A stretch of 64,000 nt of DNA, from the NCBI RefSeq assembly GCF_024609325.1, contig NZ_JANHMQ010000002.1, positions 124,001 to 188,000 on the forward strand, written 5' to 3'. The notes under the pieces were generated by a model that ran no database searches, was not told the DNA's origin, and saw only the letters and a program-made list of their open reading frames with translations. Numbering within the stretch: position 1 is the first letter of the stretch; each line of letters starts with the position of its first letter. This document shows, piece after piece, positions 8,374 through 16,985 of this stretch. The position numbers were made by a program, and so were the translations under genes. The DNA comes from Geothrix fuzhouensis (GTDB taxonomy: Bacteria; Acidobacteriota; Holophagae; Holophagales; Holophagaceae).

Positions 8374-8384
8374 GGCGTCTCCCT

Positions 8385-11300
8385 TCAGCTTTCCTTGGCC
8401 GTGACGGACAGCTTGGCGAGCTGTTCGTAGACGGAGTAGCGGTTGGTGGTGTCGAGTTGGGCCTGATCCATGAGCTTCTTGAAGTGCTCGGGGTTCTGCT
8501 GCTCGATCATGCGGTAGCGGGTCTCATTGCGGACGTACTGGAGCATGGGGACCTTGGGCGCGCCGGAATCCATTTGCAGGGGCACTTCACCCTTTTCCAG
8601 CCGGCGGGGGTCGAAGCGGAACAGCGGCCAGTGGCCGGAGTCCACGGCGAGCTTCTGCTGGTCGGCACCGTGGGCCAGGTCGTAGCCGTGGGCGATGCAG
8701 TGACTGTAGGCCAGGATGAGGCTGGGGCCGTTGTAGGACTCCGCTTCCTGGAAGGCCTTCACCGTCTGCGCGTCGCGGAAGCCGAAGGCGACCTTGGCCA
8801 CGTAGATGCCGCCGTAGGTCATGGCGATCATGCTCAGATCCTTCTTGGGCATGCTCTTGCCGGCCATGGCGAACTTGGCGCCGGCACCCATGGGCGTGGA
8901 CTTGGAGGCCTGGCCGCCCGTGTTGGAGTAGACCTCGGTGTCGAGCACCAGGACGTTCACGTTGCGGCCGGAGGCGAGGACGTGATCGAGACCGCCGTAG
9001 CCGATGTCATAGGCCCAGCCGTCGCCGCCCACGATCCAGACGCTCTTGTTGACCAGGTAGTCGGCCAGGTCGTAGAGCATCTTCGCTTCGGGCTCTTTGA
9101 GGCCCGCCAGCTTCTGCTTGAGGATCTCCACCCGCTCGCGCTGGGCCTTGATACCCGCTTCGGTGGTCTGGTTTGCGGTGGCGATGCCGGTGATGAGCTC
9201 ATCGCCAAGCTGGGCGGCCAGGCGGTGCATCAGCTCCAGGGCGAATTCCTGGTGCTTGTCCACGGAGAGGCGCATGCCCAGGCCGAATTCCGCGTTGTCC
9301 TCGAACAGGCTGTTGGCCCAGGCGGGGCCGCGGCCGTCCTTGTTCACGGTGTACGGCGTGGTGGGCAGGTTGCCGCCGTAGATGCTGGAGCAGCCCGTGG
9401 CATTGGCGATCAGGGTGCGGTCGCCGAAGAGCTGGGTGAGCAGCTTGATGTAGGGGGTCTCGCCGCAGCCGGAGCAGGCGCCGGAGAACTCGAAGAGCGG
9501 CTCCAGGAACTGGCTACCCTTCACGTCCAGCTTGACCTTGGTGCGATCGGCCTCGGGCAGGTCAAGGAAGAACTTGAAGTTGGCCGCCTCGGCCTCGCGG
9601 AGCGGATCCTGGGCCACCATGTCGATGGCCTTGTGCTTGGGGTTGCTCTTGTCCTTGGCGGGGCAGACTTCCACGCACAGCGTGCAGCCCGTGCAATCTT
9701 CGGGCGCCACCTGGATGGTGTACTTCTGGCCCTTGTACTCGGGACCCTTGTAGTCCACACCCTTGAAGGTGGCGGGGGCATCGTCCAGCTCGGAGGGATC
9801 GTAGACCTTGGCGCGGATGGCGGCGTGAGGGCAGACCATCGCGCACTTGTTGCACTGGATGCAGATGGAGGCGTCCCACTCGGGGATCTCCAGGGCGATG
9901 TTGCGCTTCTCCCACTTGGTGGTGGCCAGGGGCCAGGTGCCATCCACGGGGAAGGCGCTGACCGGCAGCAGGTCGCCCTTGCCCTCCATCATCACGGCGG
10001 TGACGCGCTGGACGAAGTCCGGGGCCTCGGCGGGCACCACGGGGGGCCGCACGCGAGAGGAGGTGACGGTCGCGGGGACCTTCACCTGATGCAGGTGGGC
10101 CAGGGTCTCATCCACCGCCAGGAAGTTCTGCTGGACGATCGCATCACCCTTCTTGCCGTAGGTCTTCTTGATGGCCTTCTTGATCTGGGCGATGGCCTCC
10201 TCACGGGGCAGCACGCCACTGATGGCGAAGAAGCAGGTCTGCATGATGGTGTTGATGCGGACGCCCATGCCGGTGTTCTTGGCCACTTCGTAGGCGTCGA
10301 TCACGTAGAACTTGAGCTGCTTCTCGACGATGGCCTCCTGCACTTCCTTGGGCAGGGTGTCCCAGACGGTCTCGGCGCTGTGGGGCGTGTTGAGCAGGAA
10401 GGTGGCGCCGGGAGCGGCGGGTTCGAGCATTTCGTACTTCTCGAGGAAGCTGGTCTGGTGGCAGGCGATGAAGTTGGCCTTCGTCACCAGGTAGGCGCTC
10501 TTGATGGGCCGGGGGCCGAAGCGCAGGTGGCTGATGGTGATGGCGCCGGACTTCTTGGAGTCATAGACGAAGTAGCCCTGGCCGTAGTTGGGGGTCTCTT
10601 CCGCGATGATCTTGATGGAGTTCTTGTTCGCGCCCACCGTGCCGTCGGCGCCCAGGCCATAGAACAGGGCGCGGGTCACGTCGCTGGGTTCCACATCGAA
10701 GCTCGCGTCGTAAGGCAGGGAGCTGTGGCTCACATCGTCCATGATGCCGATGGTGAAGTGGTTCTTCGGCTTGTCCTGGGCCAGGTTGTCGTAGATGGCC
10801 TTGACCATGGCCGGCGTGAATTCCTTGGAGGACAGGCCGTAGCGGCCGCCCACGACGATGGGATCGAGCTTGGTGTGGCCTTCCTCGCGGCCCTCGCGCA
10901 GGGCCGCGATCACGTCCAGGTGCATGGGGTCGGCGGGCGCGCCGGGTTCCTTGCAGCGGTCCAGCACGGCCAGTTTCTTCACGGAGGCGGGCAGGGCGCG
11001 GACGAACTCGGAGATGGCGAAGGGCCTGAAGAGGCGAACCTTCAGGACGCCCACCTTCTCACCCTGCTTCACGGCCCAATCGACGTATTCGTGGGTCACG
11101 TCGCAGCTCGAGCCCATGGTCACGACCACGCGCTCAGCCTCGGGATGGCCATAGTAGTCGTAGAGGCGGTAGTTGCGGCCCGTCAAGGCGCCGAAGCGGT
11201 CCATCTCCTGCTGCACGATCGCGGGGAAGGCGGCGTAGAACGGGGTGCAGGCTTCGCGGGCCTGGAAGAAGGTGTCGGGATTCTGGGCGGTGCCACGCAG

Positions 11301-11945
11301 GACGGGAGCGTCCGGCGTCAGGGCCATCTTGCGGAACTTGGCCACTAGTTCGTCGGGCACCATGTGACGCAGGTCCTCATCGTTGAGGATCTCGATCTTG
11401 GCGATCTCGTGGCTGGTGCGGAAGCCGTCGAAGAAGTGCAGGATGGGCACGCGGCTGCGCAGGGTGGCGGCGTGGCTGATGGCCGCGAAGTCGTGGGCCT
11501 GCTGCACGCTCTCGGAGCTGAGCATGCCGAAGCCAGTCTGGCGGCAGGCCATCACGTCCGAGTGGTCGCCAAAGATGCTGAGCGCGTGGGCGGCCAGGGT
11601 GCGGGCGGTGACGTGCATGCAGAAGGGCGTCAGCTCGCCGGCGATCTTGTACATGTTCGGGATCATCAGGAGCAGGCCCTGGGACGCCGTGAAGGTCGTC
11701 GTGAGGCTGCCGGCCTGAAGCGAGCCGTGGACCGCGCCTGCGGCGCCGCCTTCGGACTGCATCTCGATCACCGAGGGAATGGTCTTCCAGACATTGGTCT
11801 TGCCCTGGGAGCTCCACTCATCCGCCCACTCGCCCATGTTCGAGGAGGGCGTGATGGGGTAGATGGCGATGACTTCGCTGAGGCGATGGGCGACCGAGGC
11901 GGTGGCCTCGTTCCCATCCAGGGTCTTCATCACTCGCTGGGTCAT
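8385..11945 (-). CDS. nifJ: Pyruvate:ferredoxin (flavodoxin) oxidoreductase
   Basis: This 1186-residue single-chain PFOR oxidises pyruvate plus CoA to acetyl-CoA and CO2, reducing ferredoxin or flavodoxin in the cytoplasm. Domains follow the usual order: N-terminal pyrimidine-binding domain (MKTLDGNEATASVAHRLSEV, YPITPSSNMGE), the central gamma-like domain, a two-cluster ferredoxin domain (CIQCNKCAMVCPHAAIR and CTGCTLCVEVCPAKDKS), the proximal-cluster cysteines (FSGACSGCGETPY) and the TPP site GGDGWAYDIGYGGLDH. I chose ATG 11945 because GGAAGGAG stands eight bases before it; a further 12 residues of open frame upstream lack this. Length is typical. It heads an operon with the DHOD-like gene. 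Confidence 0.97.
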   Translation of the reverse strand: MTQRVMKTLDGNEATASVAHRLSEVIAIYPITPSSNMGEWADEWSSQGKTNVWKTIPSVIEMQSEGGAAGAVHGSLQAGSLTTTFTASQGLLLMIPNMYKIAGELTPFCMHVTARTLAAHALSIFGDHSDVMACRQTGFGMLSSESVQQAHDFAAISHAATLRSRVPILHFFDGFRTSHEIAKIEILNDEDLRHMVPDELVAKFRKMALTPDAPVLRGTAQNPDTFFQAREACTPFYAAFPAIVQQEMDRFGALTGRNYRLYDYYGHPEAERVVVTMGSSCDVTHEYVDWAVKQGEKVGVLKVRLFRPFAISEFVRALPASVKKLAVLDRCKEPGAPADPMHLDVIAALREGREEGHTKLDPIVVGGRYGLSSKEFTPAMVKAIYDNLAQDKPKNHFTIGIMDDVSHSSLPYDASFDVEPSDVTRALFYGLGADGTVGANKNSIKIIAEETPNYGQGYFVYDSKKSGAITISHLRFGPRPIKSAYLVTKANFIACHQTSFLEKYEMLEPAAPGATFLLNTPHSAETVWDTLPKEVQEAIVEKQLKFYVIDAYEVAKNTGMGVRINTIMQTCFFAISGVLPREEAIAQIKKAIKKTYGKKGDAIVQQNFLAVDETLAHLHQVKVPATVTSSRVRPPVVPAEAPDFVQRVTAVMMEGKGDLLPVSAFPVDGTWPLATTKWEKRNIALEIPEWDASICIQCNKCAMVCPHAAIRAKVYDPSELDDAPATFKGVDYKGPEYKGQKYTIQVAPEDCTGCTLCVEVCPAKDKSNPKHKAIDMVAQDPLREAEAANFKFFLDLPEADRTKVKLDVKGSQFLEPLFEFSGACSGCGETPYIKLLTQLFGDRTLIANATGCSSIYGGNLPTTPYTVNKDGRGPAWANSLFEDNAEFGLGMRLSVDKHQEFALELMHRLAAQLGDELITGIATANQTTEAGIKAQRERVEILKQKLAGLKEPEAKMLYDLADYLVNKSVWIVGGDGWAYDIGYGGLDHVLASGRNVNVLVLDTEVYSNTGGQASKSTPMGAGAKFAMAGKSMPKKDLSMIAMTYGGIYVAKVAFGFRDAQTVKAFQEAESYNGPSLILAYSHCIAHGYDLAHGADQQKLAVDSGHWPLFRFDPRRLEKGEVPLQMDSGAPKVPMLQYVRNETRYRMIEQQNPEHFKKLMDQAQLDTTNRYSVYEQLAKLSVTAKES

Positions 11946-12087
11946 GCTTCGCTCCTTCCGAGGGCGGTACGCGGGGCGCATCCGAAGATAGATTTCAGGA
12001 CAGGCAATGGCATTTCAGAACAGACCAAACAGCACGGCCATCATATCTGATGGATGGGTCAATATTCATCACAACCCGGTCGAGTGG
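11946..12087 (-). promoter_or_regulatory. Promoter region of nifJ
   Basis: The 142-bp gap between the Nfn fusion and nifJ has a locally AT-rich stretch (12000-12070). Read leftward it contains TTGTGATGAATATTGACCC followed 11 bp later by TATGAT. The second rrf2 promoter has the same TTGACC-N11-TAT(C/G)AT arrangement (7260-7300). The 11-bp spacing is too short for a sigma-70 promoter, so this may be a shared operator. Confidence 0.35.
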
Positions 12088-14865
12088 TCAGACCGCAACC
12101 TGAGGTTCGCCCATGAGGCGGTGGTGGATGGCGGCCGCCGCCCGGCGACCCTGGCCCATAGCCAGAATCACCGTGGCACCGCCGGTGATGACGTCGCCAC
12201 CGGCGAAGACGCCCGGGAGCGAGGTTTCGCCCGTTTCGTTGTCCACCACCACCACGCCACCCTTGAGGGTCTTGAGGCCCTTGTCGGTCTGGGCGATGAG
12301 GGGGTTCACATCAAAGCCCAGGGCCACCACCAGGGTGTCGCAAGGGATCATGATGCGCTCGTCGGTCATCTTGGGGCTGCGGCGGCCGTCGGGACCGGGC
12401 TCGCCCAGCTCCATGACGGCGCACTCGGCGTGGGTCATCCAGCCCTTGTCGTTGCCGTGGAGCTGCACCGGGGTGGTGAGGTACTTGAATTCGACCCCCT
12501 CCTCCATGGCGTGCTCGAGTTCCTCCTTGCGGGCCGTAGATTCCTTCACGGTGCGGCGGTAGACCACCGTCACGTGCTCGGCGCCCATGCGGCGGGCGGC
12601 GCGGGAGGCGTCCATGGCGGTGTTGCCCGCACCCACGATGATGACGTGCTTGCCGACGGTCACCGGGGTGGAGTACTCGGGGAAGAGGTCCGCCCGCATT
12701 AGGTTGATGCGGGTGAGGAACTCGTTGGCGGTGTAGACGCCCTTGTACTCCTCGCCCGGGATGCCCATCATCTTGGGCAGGCCGGCGCCGGTGCCCATGA
12801 AGATGGCGTCGTTCTCCTGGCGGAGGTCGTCCAGGGTCATGCTGCGGCCGATGAGGGTGTTCATGACGAACTTCACACCCAGGCGGCGGAGCGTCTCCAC
12901 TTCCTGATCCACGATCTTGTTGGGCAGGCGGAACTCGGGGATGCCGTAGAGCATCACGCCGCCGGGCTTGTGCAGGGCATCGTAGACCGTGACGCGGTGG
13001 CCCTTCTTGATGAGCTCGCCGGCCACCGTGAGGCCCGCGGGGCCTGCGCCGATGACAGCCACCTTCTTCCCCGTGGCGGCTTCGACAGGAGGCAGCTCGG
13101 TGGAGCCGAGCATGGAATCACAGGCGAAGCGCTCCAGGCGGCCGATGGAGACGGGCAGGCCCTTGATGCCCACGACGCACTTGATCTCGCACTGCTTCTC
13201 CTGGGGGCAGACGCGGCCACAGACGGAGCCCAGCGAGGAGCTTTCCTTGATGACCCGCGCGGCGGCCTGGGGATCCTCGTTGACGATCTGCTGCAGGAAG
13301 GCCGGGATGTTGATGCTCACCGGGCAACCTTCGATGCAGGCGGGATGCTTGCACATGATGCAGCGGGCAGCTTCGAGCTTCGCCTGCTCGGGCGACAGGC
13401 CCAGGCTCACCTCGTCGAAGTTGCACACGCGCAGCTCCGGCGGCTGGCAGGCCATCTCCTGGCGGGGGATCTTCATCTTCTGGCTGGGCTTGATGGCCCG
13501 CAGATCGAGGTTCTGCCAGTCCAGCTCGGTGACGGGGTCGTTCAGGTACTTGGAGTAGTCCACGGGGCCGGTGGCGGCCACGCGGCCGATCTTGCACTGA
13601 TCGGGCTCACAGATGTCCTTCTCTTCCTGCTTGTACCAGTCGGACCGCATGCGGAGCATGTTGAAGTCGACCTGGTGGCCGTCGAAGTCGGGGCCGTCGA
13701 AGCAGGCGAACTTGGTCTGGCCGCCCACGCTGACGCGGCAGCCACCGCACATACCCGTGCCGTCCACCATGAGGGCGTTGAGGCTCACCAGGGTGAAGAT
13801 GCCGTGGGGTTTCGTCAGGTCGGACACGGCCCGCATCATGGGCAGGGGGCCCACGGCCACCACCTGGGCGACCTTCTCGCGGGCGATGACATCCTTGAGG
13901 GCGTCCGTGACCAGGCCCTGGCGACCCAGGGTGCCGTCATCGGTGGTGACGATCAGTTCGGCGGAAGCCGCGCCCAGCTCGTCGGCGAGCAGCACGCGCT
14001 CCTTGCTGCGGCCCCCCAGGATGGTGATGACCCGGCGGCCCTGGGCGTGGAGGGCCTCGGCGGCGGGCAGGATGGCGGCGGAACCGTAGCCACCCGCCAT
14101 CAGCACGATGGTGCCTTCCTCCACCAGCTCGGTGGGGGTGCCCATGGGGCCGGCCACGGCGTAGAACCGGTCGCCGGCGCTGAGGCGGCCCATGGCCTTC
14201 GTGGTGGCGCCGACCTCCTGCATGATGAAGTGGATGTAACCCTTCTTCGCATCGCCACCCGCCAGGGTGAGGGGGATGCGCTCGCTCTCGGGGAAGGGGG
14301 CGACCATGAAGAACTGGCCGGGCTTGCGGCCCCGGGCCACCTGGGGCGCCTGCACGATGAAGGACCAGGTCTCCGGGGCGATGAGCTTCTTCTCGAGGAT
14401 CAGGTAGCCGTCCTGGGTCTCGTCCTCGGACCAGTACAGGGACTTCCCCTTGAGGAGGGGCAGCATGAGCTTCTCCTCGGCCTCGATGTGGTCGCGGATC
14501 AGGTCCACCAGGCGCTGACCCAGCAGGGTGAGGGACCGGGGCGCCCGGACCTGGCCCTCGTTGATCTCAGCCAGCAGCTGCAGGTCCAGGTCCCACATCT
14601 GGCGGTGGTCCTCCTGGAGGCGCTGGAGCAGGGCTTCCGCCCCGATTTCCTCGAGCAGGGGGAAGAGCTCGCGCTCCTCGGCCTCGTTGTGGGGCTTCAG
14701 CACTTCAAAAATCCACTTGGCGGCGAGGTCCACGGCCTTCCAATCCCCGGCCCCCAGGGCCTCCGCCAGGCGAGTGAGCCGTTCCTGAGCCTCCTGATGG
14801 GTGGCATGCCAGTGCGGCGCGGGCAGATTCTCGGCGGTGATCAGCTGATTGGCCGTGTCGGACAT
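12088..14865 (-). CDS. Hemerythrin-like domain fused to NfnA- and NfnB-type ferredoxin:NAD(P)H oxidoreductase
   Basis: The 925-residue protein has three parts. Residues 1-140 form a hemerythrin-like (HHE) four-helix domain with the di-iron ligand pattern His20/23, H59-x3-E63, H87 and H126-x3-E130. Residues about 150-430 match the FAD/[2Fe-2S] ferredoxin-NAD(P) reductase subunit NfnA/SudB, including the cluster motif DGTGMCGGCRV and FACFDGPDFDGH. Residues about 450-925 match NfnB/SudA (glutamate synthase small-subunit-like): CIMCKHPACIEGCP and CGRVCPQEKQCEIKC for [4Fe-4S] clusters, GAGPAGLTVAGEL for FAD, GAGNTAMDASRAARRMG for NADPH and GVFAGGDVITGGATVI at the end. Nfn enzymes couple NADH, NADPH and ferredoxin by flavin-based bifurcation. 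The hemerythrin part could sense or scavenge O2 or NO. The triple fusion is the unusual feature. Confidence 0.9.
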   Translation of the reverse strand: MSDTANQLITAENLPAPHWHATHQEAQERLTRLAEALGAGDWKAVDLAAKWIFEVLKPHNEAEERELFPLLEEIGAEALLQRLQEDHRQMWDLDLQLLAEINEGQVRAPRSLTLLGQRLVDLIRDHIEAEEKLMLPLLKGKSLYWSEDETQDGYLILEKKLIAPETWSFIVQAPQVARGRKPGQFFMVAPFPESERIPLTLAGGDAKKGYIHFIMQEVGATTKAMGRLSAGDRFYAVAGPMGTPTELVEEGTIVLMAGGYGSAAILPAAEALHAQGRRVITILGGRSKERVLLADELGAASAELIVTTDDGTLGRQGLVTDALKDVIAREKVAQVVAVGPLPMMRAVSDLTKPHGIFTLVSLNALMVDGTGMCGGCRVSVGGQTKFACFDGPDFDGHQVDFNMLRMRSDWYKQEEKDICEPDQCKIGRVAATGPVDYSKYLNDPVTELDWQNLDLRAIKPSQKMKIPRQEMACQPPELRVCNFDEVSLGLSPEQAKLEAARCIMCKHPACIEGCPVSINIPAFLQQIVNEDPQAAARVIKESSSLGSVCGRVCPQEKQCEIKCVVGIKGLPVSIGRLERFACDSMLGSTELPPVEAATGKKVAVIGAGPAGLTVAGELIKKGHRVTVYDALHKPGGVMLYGIPEFRLPNKIVDQEVETLRRLGVKFVMNTLIGRSMTLDDLRQENDAIFMGTGAGLPKMMGIPGEEYKGVYTANEFLTRINLMRADLFPEYSTPVTVGKHVIIVGAGNTAMDASRAARRMGAEHVTVVYRRTVKESTARKEELEHAMEEGVEFKYLTTPVQLHGNDKGWMTHAECAVMELGEPGPDGRRSPKMTDERIMIPCDTLVVALGFDVNPLIAQTDKGLKTLKGGVVVVDNETGETSLPGVFAGGDVITGGATVILAMGQGRRAAAAIHHRLMGEPQVAV

Positions 14866-14940
14866 GGACGCCTCCAGATCTGTTCAGCATGCGACGACCT
14901 GGGAGGGATTTCTGTGTCTAAAAACCTATTCGGGTGCACT

Positions 14941-14956
14941 TGTGACTCATGCCACA
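14941..14956 (-). promoter_or_regulatory. CRP-type site upstream of the hemerythrin-Nfn fusion
   Basis: TGTGACTCATGCCACA matches TGTGA-N6-TCACA with one mismatch and lies 76 bp upstream of the start codon. A TTGACC hexamer is found further upstream on the same strand (14987-14992 as GGTCAA on the plus strand). The rest of the 387-bp gap 14866-15252 shows no supported gene. Confidence 0.45.
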
Positions 14957-15252
14957 GGAGGCTTGAATCGCAAGGACTTAGGCTGGTCAATTATCATTCT
15001 GTATGGATTATTTGGTTGTAGATCTCGGATCTCAACTGCCGCGAATCTCCCGGACTCCAGCCACCCGTGGGCGCCTCCGGAAGGACGTGTGGAGGAAACC
15101 GTCGTGGGGCAGGTGCGCAGTCCCTCCAGGAACCCCGTCCCTCGGTAGCCAATGATAGAGGATCAGGGGGGACGCCAGGCTGGTCTCCAGGGAGGAGCGC
15201 CCGCCACGGAAGGCCGGCCTGCGGTAGGGTGGAAGGTCCCGGAGGCCTCCCT

Positions 15253-15699
15253 GTGGACCTGCTCGACGAATTCCTGCCCTATGCCCAGGGCTGCCTGAAG
15301 CACCCCTCTGAGCGAGCCCGCCTGGCAGCCATGCTGACCCTCTGGGTGGCCAAGTGGCGAGGGAAGCACCGGGTGCTGGATTATTCCCGCAGCCACCATG
15401 GCGCCTTCCTCCACTTCAACCAGCTCATGGAAGGCAAATGGGTTCAGGCTTTCACCTTTGTGGCGACCCGGCGCGAAGGGGTCTGCCTGCGGGGCCCCGA
15501 TCCGGACCGCTCGCGGAAATCCCACAAGTTCCGGCACAACCCCCTGGACGCCGCGCCTCTGGATGCCCTCTTCGAAGCTTGGTCCCTGCACCCCGAAGCC
15601 CGGCCCGCAGGCCACGCCGTGGAGTTCTTCCTGGAGGAGACGCCAGACGAGACCTGGGCCGCCTGTCTGGCCGAGGTGCTGGCGAATCTGGGAGCCTGA
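15253..15699 (+). CDS. Hypothetical protein, 148 residues
   Basis: I start this frame at GTG 15253 because CGGAGG lies about nine bases upstream; the longer reading adds a low-complexity Arg/Gly segment that looks non-coding. The product is soluble, with no signal peptide or membrane segment. It has a helical first third (LLDEFLPYAQGCLKHPSERARLAAML), a basic centre (WRGKHRVLDYSRSHHGAFLHFNQLM) and an acidic C-terminus. I do not recognise the family. It stands alone between the Nfn fusion and the phe attenuator. Confidence 0.6.
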   Translation: MDLLDEFLPYAQGCLKHPSERARLAAMLTLWVAKWRGKHRVLDYSRSHHGAFLHFNQLMEGKWVQAFTFVATRREGVCLRGPDPDRSRKSHKFRHNPLDAAPLDALFEAWSLHPEARPAGHAVEFFLEETPDETWAACLAEVLANLGA

Positions 15700-15745
15700 A
15701 TCCCTTGCGGATCAAGGCGTTTTCCGTCAAGGTGTCTAGACTGCG

Positions 15746-15814
15746 ATGACCCACTCCCGCCGCTTCTTCCCCTTTAGCTTTCGCACCTCGGGTGCGAGGG
15801 TAGGCGGCGTCTAG
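15746..15814 (+). CDS. pheL: Phe-rich leader peptide of the pheA attenuator
   Basis: A 22-codon frame ATG...TAG encodes MTHSRRFFPFSFRTSGARVG plus two residues. Four of six consecutive residues (FFPFSF, codons at 15764-15781) are phenylalanine. The Phe codons lie directly upstream of the first arm of an RNA structure ending in an intrinsic terminator just before pheA. This is the architecture of the enterobacterial pheL leader, although the peptide sequence differs. A convincing ribosome binding site is not obvious (AAGGTG at about 15728 is distant), which is the weakest point. Translation should stall here when charged tRNA-Phe is scarce. Confidence 0.8.
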   Translation: MTHSRRFFPFSFRTSGARVGGV

Positions 15815-15869
15815 AATCCGGAACCGCTTCCGCCATCGCCCCCGAGACCCACCAGGCTCGGGGGTTTTT
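15781..15869 (+). promoter_or_regulatory. Transcription attenuator of pheA-aroG
   Basis: Three mutually exclusive pairings are visible. Segments 1:2 pair TCGCACC (15781-15787) with GGTGCGA (15791-15797). Segments 2:3 pair CTCGGGTGCGA (15787-15797) with TCGCCCCCGAG (15836-15846), 10 of 11 positions matched. Segments 3:4 pair CCCCCGAG (15839-15846) with CTCGGGGG (15857-15864), followed by TTTTT. A ribosome stalled on the Phe codons would cover segment 1, allow 2:3 and permit read-through; otherwise 3:4 terminates before pheA. Confidence 0.85.
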
Positions 15870-15887
15870 GCATTCCAGGAGTTCCCC

Positions 15888-16985
15888 ATGACCGAGATCC
15901 CAGCTCTTCCCGGCCTCCGTCAGGCCATCGACGCCGTGGACGATCAGATGTTGGACCTGCTCAACCGCCGGGCCGCCCTGGCCGCCGAGGTGGGCCGCCT
16001 GAAGGTGGCCGCCACGCCCGAGGCGCTCTTCCATGCCCCGGCCCGGGAGCGGGAGGTGTTGGCCCGCCTGGAGGCGGAGAACACCGGCCCCTTCCCCCCG
16101 GCGGCGGTGCGCACGGTCTTCCAGGAAATCATGAGCGCCTGCCTCAGCCTGGAGAAGCCGCTGCGGGTGGCCTTCCTCGGTCCCGAGGGTACGTTCACGC
16201 ACCTGGCGGCTCGGCATCAGTTCGGCGGGTCCAGCCAATCGCTGCCCCAGGGCACCATCCAGGCTGTGTTCCAGGCCGTGGAGCGCCAGCGCGCCGACTA
16301 CGGCGTGGTGCCCGTGGAAAATGCCACCGAGGGGGCTGTGGACACCACCCTGGATGCCTTTCTCGATAGCCCGCTGCAGATCTGCGCCGAGATCCTGCTG
16401 CCCGTGGACCAGGCGCTGCTGCTGCGCCCCGGCCTGGACCTGGGCGGCGTGCGCCGGGTCTACTCCCATCCCCAGGCCCTGGGCCAGTGCCGTCGCTGGC
16501 TGGAGGCGCACCTGCCCGGGGCGGACCGCATCGAGGCGCCGTCCACGTCCGAGGCCGCCCGCCTCACCCGGGAGGACGCCGAGGGCGCCGCCGTGGCCTC
16601 GGAGCTGGCCGCGGACCTCTTCGGCCTGCAGGTGGCCGAGACCAAGATCCAGGATCTGGCCGCCAACGCCACCCGCTTCCTCGTGCTGGGGCCGAAGTCC
16701 GCCGAGCCCACGGGTCGGGACCGCACCACCCTGCTGGCCATGGCCCAGGACGGCCCCGGTGCCCTGCTGCGCCTGCTGGAGCCCCTGGCCCGCCGGGGCC
16801 TCAACCTCAGCCGCATCCAGAGCCGGCCGACCCGGCGGAAGGTCTGGGAGTACGCCTTCTTCCTGGATGTGGAGGGGCATGCCGCCGACGCCCCCATGGC
16901 CGAGGCCCTGGTCGAACTCGAGGCTGCCTGCGCCTCGCTCAAGGTGCTGGGCAGTTACCCGAGGGCCGTGGAGGTAGCGCGATGA
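15888..16985 (+). CDS. pheA: Bifunctional chorismate mutase / prephenate dehydratase (P-protein)
   Basis: The 365-residue enzyme converts chorismate to prephenate and then to phenylpyruvate. Residues about 5-90 are an AroQ-type chorismate mutase (LRQAIDAVDDQMLDLLNRRAALAAEV). Residues about 93-270 are prephenate dehydratase (VAFLGPEGTFTHLAA, the DYGVVPVENATEGAV loop, and the catalytic NATRFLVLG). Residues about 280-360 are an ACT domain (TTLLAMAQDGPGALLRLLEPLARRGLNLSRIQSRP) expected to bind Phe for feedback inhibition. It follows a Phe attenuator, and its stop overlaps the aroG start (ATGA), so both are translationally coupled. The enzyme is thus controlled at transcription and allosterically. 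Confidence 0.96.
   Translation: MTEIPALPGLRQAIDAVDDQMLDLLNRRAALAAEVGRLKVAATPEALFHAPAREREVLARLEAENTGPFPPAAVRTVFQEIMSACLSLEKPLRVAFLGPEGTFTHLAARHQFGGSSQSLPQGTIQAVFQAVERQRADYGVVPVENATEGAVDTTLDAFLDSPLQICAEILLPVDQALLLRPGLDLGGVRRVYSHPQALGQCRRWLEAHLPGADRIEAPSTSEAARLTREDAEGAAVASELAADLFGLQVAETKIQDLAANATRFLVLGPKSAEPTGRDRTTLLAMAQDGPGALLRLLEPLARRGLNLSRIQSRPTRRKVWEYAFFLDVEGHAADAPMAEALVELEAACASLKVLGSYPRAVEVAR

Noticed and set aside
12000-12070. Sigma-70 promoter TTGACC with TATGAT before nifJ
   Set aside because: The spacing is 11 bp, too short for sigma-70. It is kept only as a possible shared operator pattern.
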